A stretch of DNA of 14,777 bases from SZUA-584 sp964441275 (lineage in GTDB: Bacteria; Bacillota; Clostridia; Christensenellales; SZUA-584): NCBI GenBank assembly GCA_964441275.1, contig CAYTUG010000029.1, forward strand, positions 1 through 14,777, given 5' to 3'. Numbering within the stretch: position 1 is the stretch's first letter; every line of letters starts with the position of its first letter. The translations under genes were made by a program, and so were the position numbers. Shown one piece after another: positions 1 through 6,750 of the stretch. The notes beneath the pieces were generated by a model. It was not told where the DNA came from and made no database searches. It saw only the letters and a list, made by a program, of their open reading frames with translations.

Positions 1-270
1 AAAGCTGTGATGGGACTGCTGAAGCAATATGGGCTGCGTCAGAGCTTTTCACGAGCGGGGATATGCCAAGCGACAATGCATGGTCGGAGAGCATCTTCGC
101 CACCATGAAGAAAGAACTGATACAATAGACGCACTATGAGACGAAGGAGTCTGTGCGGGCGGCAGTGTTTGAATATATATAGCTTCTACAATGTGAAGAG
201 AATTCAGAAAAGGCTCGGTTATATGGCACTGTAGGAATATCTTAAATCATTGAGGGCAGATAAATCGGAG
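1..270 (+). pseudogene. IS3-family transposase (OrfB) C-terminal remnant, frameshifted
   Basis: Three reading-frame segments together read as the end of an IS3-family OrfB integrase domain. Frame 1 (from base 1) reads KAVMGLLKQYGLRQSFSRAG. Frame 3 (from about 57) reads GDMPSDNAWSESIFATMKKE, containing the catalytic Glu of the DDE triad, then HYETKESVRAAVFEYI. Frame 1 again (from about 184) reads FYNVKRIQKRLGYMA and EYLKSL. At least two frameshifts and three in-frame stops (near 127, 179 and 232) separate or interrupt the segments, so no functional transposase is made. The gene runs off the left edge of the window. Family assignment is from recognised motifs, not a search. Confidence 0.85.
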
Positions 271-292
271 AGGGCAGACAGGGTGGCTTAGC

Positions 293-320
293 AAATTGTC
301 TACAAAAAAGTTGACGTTCC
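293..320. repeat. Probable IS3-type right terminal end
   Basis: Downstream of the OrfB remnant lies aaattgtctacaaa followed by aaagttgacgttcc. TGTCTAC plus TTGAC close to the end is the layout of many IS3-family termini, so this is probably the outer end of the decayed element. Its first 14 bases (293-306) occur as an exact inverted copy at 14059-14072, on the far side of the gene cluster. A short direct repeat (gagggcaga at 252-260 and 270-278) lies just before it. No target-site duplication could be identified. Confidence 0.5.
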
Positions 321-434
321 TTGAATAGAAGGACAAGTTAATTTAAATCGGAAATTCATATAAAGAATATCGTTAATGATATGAGCGTAAAAATTATGTT
401 TTTCTGATTTAATAAATATGAGGAGGAAAGAAAT

Positions 435-2048
435 ATGAAACGTATCTTAACACTTTGCATTGCTGTTGCGATGGTACTTGCCTTGGTGGGATGTAGCCAA
501 CCAGCTACAGGACCTGAAACATCGACTTCAATTGCTGAAACAAGTACGGCTCCTGCCAATGAGACAAGTCAGTCTTCTGAAACGGCAACAAGCAACGTTG
601 TGCGGGGAGGAACCATTACAATAGGTAAAACTGCCGATGTAGCAACGATGAATTTTATCACCGAAACCCATGCCGATATCGATTTTCTTAAGCAAATGTT
701 TGAACCGCTCGTTGGGATTGATTCCAGCGGGAACTTTATTCCCAAGCTTGCAACCTCCTGGGATGTAGCGGCGGACAATCTATCGATTGTTTTCCATCTA
801 CGCCAGGGCGTCAAATTCCATGACGATACAGATTTTAACGCTGACGCGGTAAAGAAAAACCTTGACTACAAGATGGACCCCATGAATAATTATGTTTGGT
901 TTGCAAGCGATCTTGACACAATCAAATCTGTGGATGTTATTGACACCAATACGGTAAAGATAAATCTTACCCAACCAGATTCCGCATTGTTTTCCGTTTT
1001 AACATATTTAAGCGGATATATGATTTCACCGGCAAGCTTAGAGCAAGGCGCCGACTATCTGAATACCCATGCGGTTGGTACGGGACCTTTTATGTTGAGC
1101 GAATTTGTTCCAGGAGATCACATTACGATGGTTGCCAATCCAAATTACTACGAGATGGATGCTGACGGAAAGCCGTTACCCTATCTGGATAAAATAATCT
1201 ATAGAATCATGAAAGACGATTCAGTCAAAACTGCTAATCTTCAGAGCGGAGATATTGACGCTGTAGATTACAATTTAACGGTGAATAGCACCAAACAGCT
1301 CCAGGATATGGAGGGTATTACAACCATTATGAGCCCTTACGCTCAAACATACTTTGTAGCCTTCAATCAAAACGATCCGATGCTAAGCAATGTTAAAGTC
1401 AGGCAGGCTATAAGCTATGCAGTTAACAGAGACGAGCTTATGGACACAGTTTTTGAAGGTCTCGCTTTGGTAGAGCCTTTTGACGCACTCCCAGAACAGT
1501 GGTTTTACAGCGACTACACCCCCTATAAGTACGATCCTGATAAAGCAAAGCAGCTTTTATCCGAAGCGGGGTATCCAAACGGTATAGATGTGACAATCAG
1601 CAACATAGCCCGTGAGCCGGATAATACGATTGTCCAGCTATTGCAGCAGCAATTAATAGCAAGTAATATAAACCTGAACATCGACACACTGGATAGAAAT
1701 GCTTGGATTGACCTTATCAAGACAAATCGCGGTGGGCAACTAGCTACAGGCGTCGTTGGTATTCAGTGGCTGGATCCCACTTGGCAATACGATGGGCTTC
1801 TGTCGTATGTTGATCCTAAGTACACGACGGACCTTCGAAATCTGCTAAATTCATCAAAAAATACTTTTGATCAGACACAGAGGAAAGCTATTCTTGCGCA
1901 GTTCCAGAAGCAGTACCTTGATAAAGCCATCTATGCCATACTTGGATCGAAACAGCGCAACATTTCCTACAACAGCAACAAGGTGCAAGATATCGCAGTA
2001 TTTCCAAGCGGAGATATAGATCTGAAAAACGTGTGGATCAAACCATAA
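435..2048 (+). CDS. ABC transporter substrate-binding lipoprotein (SBP_bac_5, Opp/Dpp class)
   Basis: Extracellular solute receptor for the importer encoded just downstream. The 537-residue protein has a lipoprotein signal peptide (residues 1-19, lipobox LVGC, lipidated Cys20). A Ser/Thr-rich low-complexity linker of about 35 residues follows, then a full-length family 5 binding domain. Family landmarks are FEPLVG near residue 90, LRQGVKFHDD near 122, GTGPFML near 216, VRQAISYAVNRDEL near 325 and YDPDKAKQLLSEAGYP near 365. The start follows a strong AGGAGG (421-426) with an 8-base spacer. Family 5 proteins bind peptides, nickel or oligosaccharides. The downstream amino-sugar genes favour a sugar or glycopeptide here, but the sequence alone does not show the ligand. 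No convincing promoter is visible in 321-434. Confidence 0.93.
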   Translation: MKRILTLCIAVAMVLALVGCSQPATGPETSTSIAETSTAPANETSQSSETATSNVVRGGTITIGKTADVATMNFITETHADIDFLKQMFEPLVGIDSSGNFIPKLATSWDVAADNLSIVFHLRQGVKFHDDTDFNADAVKKNLDYKMDPMNNYVWFASDLDTIKSVDVIDTNTVKINLTQPDSALFSVLTYLSGYMISPASLEQGADYLNTHAVGTGPFMLSEFVPGDHITMVANPNYYEMDADGKPLPYLDKIIYRIMKDDSVKTANLQSGDIDAVDYNLTVNSTKQLQDMEGITTIMSPYAQTYFVAFNQNDPMLSNVKVRQAISYAVNRDELMDTVFEGLALVEPFDALPEQWFYSDYTPYKYDPDKAKQLLSEAGYPNGIDVTISNIAREPDNTIVQLLQQQLIASNINLNIDTLDRNAWIDLIKTNRGGQLATGVVGIQWLDPTWQYDGLLSYVDPKYTTDLRNLLNSSKNTFDQTQRKAILAQFQKQYLDKAIYAILGSKQRNISYNSNKVQDIAVFPSGDIDLKNVWIKP

Positions 2049-2086
2049 CAATCAATATATTTCACAAATAAGGCTGTCCAGAAATG

Positions 2087-2109
2087 AGGGGCGGTGACTG
2101 ACCGCCCCT
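2087..2109 (+). terminator. GC-rich hairpin between binding-protein and permease genes
   Basis: Perfect 9-bp stem (aggggcggt at 2087-2095, accgcccct at 2101-2109) with a 5-base loop. There is no T-run directly after it, so it is more likely an attenuator or mRNA-stabilising element than a full terminator. A second, weaker hairpin (ggaac 2123-2127, gttcc 2139-2143) follows. Such elements often let the binding protein be made in excess over the permeases. The pair also resembles the GC-rich intergenic repeats scattered in many clostridial genomes. The rest of 2049-2221 holds no gene, only the ribosome binding site of the next one. Confidence 0.55.
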
Positions 2110-2221
2110 GTATATATTGTAGGGAACACCCCTGCATCGTTCCGAAAAATTAGATTCGGATAGCCCCATCTAATAAAAAATCCATTCATTCCAAGTACCT
2201 GATAGAAAAGAGGTTACTGAT

Positions 2222-3178
2222 ATGGGAGTACATATTATAAGAAAAATATTATCAATGTTGCCGATTCTGATTGTGGTCAGCATATTGCTTTTTTTACTTA
2301 TGAATATTTTACCAGGTAATGCAGCGACAAGCCAGTTAAATGTTGAAAATGCCTCCCAGCAATACTATGAACAGCTAGTGGAAAAATTGGGACTTGACCG
2401 GCCAGCCTATATAAGATATCTGGATTGGATGTATAGTATGTTTAAAGGTGATTTCGGGAAGTCTTTAATAACAGGTCAACCGGTTATAGAGATAATCAAG
2501 GCGCGGTTGCCTATCACCGTTGAGCTTGCATTACTTTCTTTAATCATAGCCGTAATCATAGCTATACCACTTGGAATCATATCCGCCATCAAACGTAATA
2601 AGCCAATAGATCTGGTTGCGAGCGTTTTTGCAGTGGCAGGTATGACTATACCGCACTTCTGGCTTGGAATGTTGTTAATACTGTTGTTTTCAATAACACT
2701 AAAATGGTTGCCAGCATCCAGTTATGTGCCATTTTTTATTGACCCTGTTGCTAATCTTTCACACATGATCATGCCGGCATTAGCCATAGGTGTGGGATTT
2801 GCTGCAACTTTTATGAGGCAGACTAGGTCTGCTCTTTTGGAGGTTATGGATCAGGATTATATAATTACAGCTAAAGCGAAGGGCTTAAAAGGCAGCGTAG
2901 TTATATGGAAACACGCATTGAGGAATTCACTTATCCCCGTTGTTACAGTGATTGCCATGAGCACGGGTCGGCTGATTGGCGGTGCGGTTATTTGCGAGAC
3001 TGTTTTTACTATGCCTGGAATGGGTATGGGGATTGTCGACGGAATCATGAACAGAGATTATCCGATAGTTATGGGGCTTATAATGGTTTCAGCAATAATG
3101 ATCATTATGATAAATACGATTGTAGATATAATGTATATCGTGATTGACCCCCGAATTTCACACGAAAGGAAGGCATGA
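2222..3178 (+). CDS. ABC transporter permease, DppB/OppB type
   Basis: One of the two membrane subunits forming the import channel. The 318-residue protein has an N-terminal membrane helix (about residues 8-30) and the periplasmic-side segment typical of DppB (YYEQLVEKLGLDRP, near 48-61). A five-helix BPD_transp_1 core runs from about residue 95 to the C-terminus. The EAA-type coupling motif is visible as ITAKAKGLKGSVVIWKHALR (about 218-237). LPGNAA near 30 and the end DPRISHERKA are also usual for this subunit. AGAGG (2211-2215) precedes ATG 2222. Length and topology match the family, and the gene is directly followed by its partner permease. Confidence 0.93.
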   Translation: MGVHIIRKILSMLPILIVVSILLFLLMNILPGNAATSQLNVENASQQYYEQLVEKLGLDRPAYIRYLDWMYSMFKGDFGKSLITGQPVIEIIKARLPITVELALLSLIIAVIIAIPLGIISAIKRNKPIDLVASVFAVAGMTIPHFWLGMLLILLFSITLKWLPASSYVPFFIDPVANLSHMIMPALAIGVGFAATFMRQTRSALLEVMDQDYIITAKAKGLKGSVVIWKHALRNSLIPVVTVIAMSTGRLIGGAVICETVFTMPGMGMGIVDGIMNRDYPIVMGLIMVSAIMIIMINTIVDIMYIVIDPRISHERKA

Positions 3179-3180
3179 AA

Positions 3181-3190
3181 AGGAGGAATG
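3181..3190 (+). promoter_or_regulatory. Unusually close Shine-Dalgarno of the second permease
   Basis: A perfect AGGAGG (3181-3186) lies only one base before ATG 3188. No better start codon is in frame nearby. Pairing with the A-rich stretch just upstream (from 3178) might shift the effective spacing. Because the stop of the first permease (3176-3178) is immediately adjacent, translation is probably coupled. Confidence 0.6.
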
Positions 3191-4042
3191 CGTGATTTAA
3201 GCAGTGCGAGAACAAAGTTCTTAAGAAAATTATTTAGAAGTAAAGTCGCTGTTGTAGGATTGGGATTATGCCTATTCGTAATGTTGATTGCTGTGTTCGG
3301 CGAATATATATCTGGGCATAACTCAACGGACGTATCTACAAATGCGATGTTTGCCGCTCCTTCGGCCAATTATTTTTTAGGAACCGATAATATCGGGCGA
3401 GATTTGTTTGCTCGCATATGTTCAGGGACGGGACTGACTTTGATTGTCAGTGTTTGCTCTGTGCTGATTGCCGTGGTTTTTGGGACAATCCTTGGGCTTA
3501 TAGGGGGTTATTACGGTGGCAAGCTGGACATCATTATCTCGGGATTTATGGACTCCCTTTGGGCATTTCCCGCAATCATTCTCGCGATGTCCATTACCGT
3601 CATATTGGGGCCAAGCATGGTAAACATTTCTATAGCTATTGGAGTCATAACCATTCCAAATTTTTGCCGCCTTGTACGGAGTATGGTATTGTCTATCCGT
3701 GAGACGGAGTATGTTATGGGGGCAAAGGCAATCGGGCTTAATAATCTGGAAATAATTATTAAGTATGTTTTACCTAATGTGATTCCACCAGTGATTGTTC
3801 AGATAACTCTAAGCGCCGCACAAGCCGTTATTGCGGAAGCCAGTCTGTCTTTTTTAGGGCTTGGTGTACAACCTCCGGCAGCAAGCCTAGGATCATTGCT
3901 TAAAACAGGATATCCATACCTTGCTCGTGCGCCATGGCTGAGCATCTATCCTGGTATTGCTATAATACTGCTGGTTTTGGGGTTAAACTTTCTAGGCGAT
4001 GGGTTAAGAGATGCTCTGGATGTTCGGCTCCGTACTGATTAA
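3188..4042 (+). CDS. ABC transporter permease, DppC/OppC type
   Basis: Second membrane subunit of the importer. The 284-residue protein has the N-terminal OppC_N region (about residues 8-55: FLRKLFRSKVAVVGLGLCLF, first membrane helix). The DppC hallmark FLGTDNIGRDLFARI follows near residues 59-73, then a BPD_transp_1 core. The coupling motif is visible as YVMGAKAIGLNNLEIIIKYV (about 175-194). The conserved C-terminal block includes EASLSFLGLGVQPP and NFLGDGLRDALD. The reading frame starts 9 bases after the previous stop. Length matches the family and nothing appears damaged. Confidence 0.93.
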   Translation: MRDLSSARTKFLRKLFRSKVAVVGLGLCLFVMLIAVFGEYISGHNSTDVSTNAMFAAPSANYFLGTDNIGRDLFARICSGTGLTLIVSVCSVLIAVVFGTILGLIGGYYGGKLDIIISGFMDSLWAFPAIILAMSITVILGPSMVNISIAIGVITIPNFCRLVRSMVLSIRETEYVMGAKAIGLNNLEIIIKYVLPNVIPPVIVQITLSAAQAVIAEASLSFLGLGVQPPAASLGSLLKTGYPYLARAPWLSIYPGIAIILLVLGLNFLGDGLRDALDVRLRTD

Positions 4043-4068
4043 TAAAAGTTTCTACAGGTGGAGGTAAT

Positions 4069-5031
4069 ATGTGTGAAAAGTTACTTGAAATAAAGAATCT
4101 TACAACAGCATTTCTTTTTAATAAAAAGCCTGTTGCCGTTACCCAAGATGTAAGCTTCGATATGATGAAAGGGGAGATTTTGGGCATTGTTGGTGAATCC
4201 GGATCAGGTAAGAGTGTTACTGCAAAAACTGTGATGCGGTTGATTCCCAATCCTCCTGGCTCCGTACTTGGGGGGGAGATCATTTTTGATGGCGAAAAAA
4301 TATTAGCTTTAAGTGAGCGCAAAATGCAGCATATAAGAGGAAACAAAATTTCAATGATCTTTCAGGAGCCCATGACGTCGCTCAATCCAGTTTTTACGTG
4401 TGGAAACCAGATTGTTGAAGCAGTCATGTTACATCAAAAAGTATCAAAAGAGCAAGCAAAAAAGAAGGCTATTGAAATGTTATCCCTCGTTGGTATGTCT
4501 TTGCCCGAAGTCCGCATTAAAAATTATCCGCATGAATTATCAGGTGGTATGAGACAAAGGGTTATGATTGCCATGGCACTTTGCTGTCAGCCTCAGCTAC
4601 TTATCGCAGATGAGCCTACAACAGCATTGGATCCTACAATTCAAGCACAAATTCTTGAGCTTATAAAACAACTGCAAAGAAAAATAGGTATGTCCGTTAT
4701 GTATATAACTCATGACATGGGAGTAATTGCGGAATTATGCGATAGGGTAGTTGTTATGTATGCCGGTATGGTCATGGAAATTGCGCCGAAAAGGGTGCTA
4801 TTCAAAGAGCCGCTTCACCCCTATACACTTGGTTTGTTAAAGGCTATACCAAAAGTTACCGAAAAGAAAGAAATACTATATGATATAGAAGGGATGGTGC
4901 CCCACATTACTGAAATGCCCGAAGGATGCCGCTTTGAACCTCGCTGCCCTTATTCCATTGATGCATGTAAAAAAAATTATCCGGAAATGAAAGATGCAGG
5001 AGGGGGGCATATGGTACGATGCATATTGTAA
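4069..5031 (+). CDS. ABC transporter ATP-binding protein, DppD/OppD type
   Basis: One of two cytoplasmic ATPases that power the importer. The 320-residue protein has a complete nucleotide-binding domain: Walker A GESGSGKS (42-49), Q-loop Gln99 in QEPMTSLNP, signature LSGGMRQR (157-164), Walker B LLIADEP (177-183) and H-loop His215. The C-terminal oligo_HPY extension (HPYTLGLL, then GCRFEPRCPY with clustered cysteines) marks the Opp/Dpp class. In DppD-type proteins these cysteines are reported to bind an iron-sulfur cluster. The start is preceded by GGAGG (4060-4064). A 26-base gap separates it from the permease gene, consistent with one operon. Confidence 0.94.
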   Translation: MCEKLLEIKNLTTAFLFNKKPVAVTQDVSFDMMKGEILGIVGESGSGKSVTAKTVMRLIPNPPGSVLGGEIIFDGEKILALSERKMQHIRGNKISMIFQEPMTSLNPVFTCGNQIVEAVMLHQKVSKEQAKKKAIEMLSLVGMSLPEVRIKNYPHELSGGMRQRVMIAMALCCQPQLLIADEPTTALDPTIQAQILELIKQLQRKIGMSVMYITHDMGVIAELCDRVVVMYAGMVMEIAPKRVLFKEPLHPYTLGLLKAIPKVTEKKEILYDIEGMVPHITEMPEGCRFEPRCPYSIDACKKNYPEMKDAGGGHMVRCIL

Positions 5032-5053
5032 GCAAAAGAAAGGACGGTATAAC

Positions 5054-6034
5054 ATGGCAGCACTCCTTGAAGTTAAAAATCTGAAAAAGTATTTTCCAGT
5101 TAAGAAAGGATTCTTCGAAAAAACGATCGGGTACTATAAGGCCGTAGACGGCTTGAGCATCAGTATTAATGCTGGAGAAACGTTCGGCCTTGTAGGGGAG
5201 TCAGGTTGCGGGAAAACAACATTTGGGAAATCAATATTGCGGCTTATAGAACCGACAAAAGGCGAAATTTTACTTGACGGAAAGAATATCAGTTCAATGG
5301 ATAGAAGGGGATTGCTGCATGAAAGAAAGAACATGCAAATCATATTCCAGGACCCATACGGCTCGCTGCATCCGAGAATGACCATAGAGGACATAATTGC
5401 GGAGCCAATAAAAAAACATGAAATCGCTAAGGGTACAGAATGCAGCAAACGGGTCGCGAAAATTCTCTCGACGGTGGGATTGAGCCAAAAAGAATTGAGA
5501 AAATATCCGTATGAATTCTCCGGAGGACAGCGGCAGAGAGTCGCGATAGCGCGCGCCCTTTCGGTAAATCCTAAGCTTATTATCTGCGATGAGCCTGTTT
5601 CTGCACTGGATGTGTCTATTCAAGCTCAAATACTAAATTTAATGGTTGAACTGCAGCGTGAATTTAAAATAGCATATTTGTTTATTGCTCATGGTATGCC
5701 TGTTATACGGCATGTCTCGAAAAACGTTGGTGTTATGTATCTTGGAAAAATGATCGAAATGGCTGATAGCGATACACTATTTAGCCATTGCCTTCATCCA
5801 TATACAAAGGCTTTACTTTCCTCAATACCGGAACCAGACCCTGATATAGTGAAACATAGAATTATATTATATGGTGAGGTACCAAATCTTATGAATCCTC
5901 CAGTTGGATGTCTCTTTAGCAACAGATGCCAGTATTGCTTTGCGCGGTGCTTGGAAGAGGAGCCGAAATTGAAGGAGGTAGAGCTAGGGCATTTTATCGC
6001 ATGCCATTTGAACGATTATGAGCTTGTAAGGTGA
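5054..6034 (+). CDS. ABC transporter ATP-binding protein, DppF/OppF type
   Basis: Second ATPase of the importer. ATG 5054 is preferred over an in-frame ATG at 4994 inside the previous gene because AAAGGACGG lies at 5038-5046 and homology begins at AALLEVKNLKKYFPV. This gives 326 residues. Visible motifs are Walker A GESGCGKTT (48-56), Q-loop QDPYGSLHPRMT, signature FSGGQRQR (155-162) and Walker B LIICDEP (175-181). The C-terminal oligo_HPY block (HPYTKALLSSIPEPDPD, GCLFSNRCQY) is present. One oddity is that the H-loop reads AHGM, with His213 kept but Gly214 where the family usually has Asp. DppD and DppF form a heterodimer. Confidence 0.93.
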   Translation: MAALLEVKNLKKYFPVKKGFFEKTIGYYKAVDGLSISINAGETFGLVGESGCGKTTFGKSILRLIEPTKGEILLDGKNISSMDRRGLLHERKNMQIIFQDPYGSLHPRMTIEDIIAEPIKKHEIAKGTECSKRVAKILSTVGLSQKELRKYPYEFSGGQRQRVAIARALSVNPKLIICDEPVSALDVSIQAQILNLMVELQREFKIAYLFIAHGMPVIRHVSKNVGVMYLGKMIEMADSDTLFSHCLHPYTKALLSSIPEPDPDIVKHRIILYGEVPNLMNPPVGCLFSNRCQYCFARCLEEEPKLKEVELGHFIACHLNDYELVR

Positions 6035-6052
6035 TAATTATTAGAAAAGCAT

Positions 6053-6270
6053 ATGGATAAAAAAGTAATGCTTGTAACAGGTGGGACAAGAATTCAGGGG
6101 TTAGCCATTGTCAGGCATTTTGCCAGTGGAAGATATGATACAGGTATCAGTGGAAGAATGACAGTAATGCCATGCTAGCAGCGGAACAGATTATGAAGAA
6201 TATCTTACGCTTATAGCCTGGGGCTGTTCATTATGTCGAATGATATTTATAGGGTCTTCAGTAGAATAAT
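6053..6270 (+). pseudogene. Remnant of a short-chain dehydrogenase/reductase (SDR) gene
   Basis: From ATG 6053 the reading MDKKVMLVTGGTR, then GLAIVRHF, is the N-terminus of a classical SDR. The cofactor-binding motif is TGGTRIQGLA where TGxxxGIG is usual, so one motif residue is altered. The frame stops at 6176-6178. The shifted frame continues with NDSNAMLAAEQIM (about 6151-6189), matching the second helix region of SDRs, and GAVHYVE follows near 6221. The remaining three quarters of an SDR (catalytic Ser/Tyr/Lys) is absent. No product is expected. The gene was probably part of the operon before decay. Confidence 0.72.
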
Positions 6271-6293
6271 GAAAATAATGAAAGGAATGAGGT

Positions 6294-6591
6294 ATGAAAA
6301 AAATGCTTATTACTGATTAGATTCCAAGACCGAGGATACCATTTCCACAAGGCATAATAGCTGGGGAAAATACTTTTGTTTCCGATATAGCACCCATATA
6401 GCAAGGAGCTTATAAAGTAATAGGAAAATCAATTCACAGGAACTGAAAATACTTAAAAACTATTATTGATAATTGAAGAAGCTGCATTTAATATTGTATA
6501 TGAAAAGTTTTTCTTAAACCCAAAAACTGCAAGGACCGAATTGGTTGGCTCATTTTTGATCGGAATAGATCGCATAGCATATATCAAATAA
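6294..6591 (+). pseudogene. Decayed RidA/YjgF-family enamine/imine deaminase gene
   Basis: Starting at ATG 6294, pieces in several frames line up in order with the RidA family. They are MKKMLITD, stop, IPRPR, IPFPQGIIAG (the usual GPFPQ/GPYSQ block), FVSDIAP (usual FVSGQ/FVSD), a helix piece LKTII followed by IEEAAFN-like codons, YEKFFLNPKTART and GIDRIAYIK, then a stop at 6589-6591. The last pieces are the conserved C-terminal block that carries the substrate-binding Arg. Length (about 300 bp against about 380) and multiple stops and frameshifts show a pseudogene with an internal deletion. RidA hydrolyses reactive enamine/imine intermediates, so a former link to amino-sugar catabolism is plausible but not shown. 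Confidence 0.75.
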
Positions 6592-6614
6592 AGTAATTTA
6601 TATTAAAAAATCAC

Positions 6615-6643
6615 TTGACACAAAAACAAATATGGAGTAGAGT
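6615..6643 (+). promoter_or_regulatory. Sigma-A-type promoter for the catabolic operon
   Basis: A consensus -35 TTGACA (6615-6620) is separated by exactly 17 bases from a TAGAGT -10 (6638-6643, 4 of 6 matches). Transcription would begin near 6650, giving a leader of about 100 bases before the propeller gene. Three copies of TTTCAAT (6643-6649, 6676-6682, 6682-6688) and a near-palindrome gaaattatatttc (6667-6679) lie over and just downstream of the start and could be operator sites. No regulator gene is present in the window. Confidence 0.65.
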
Positions 6644-6750
6644 TTCAATATACAATATTAATAAAAGAAATTATATTTCAATTTCAATGGTTGTATTTTA
6701 TGAGTAAGCGGGATAAGCTGCCTTATAAAATAGAGAGGATGTGATTATAA

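Noticed and set aside
311..349. Outward promoter formed from the IS end (TTGACG at 311-316)
   Set aside because: No acceptable -10 hexamer stands 16-18 bases downstream (caagtt at 17). The alternative TTGAAT/TTAAAT pair (321-348) matches only 4 of 6 at each box.
3960..4346. 128-codon reading frame on the - strand
   Set aside because: It is antisense to the permease end and the ATPase start, both clearly coding on the + strand, and has no recognisable protein features.
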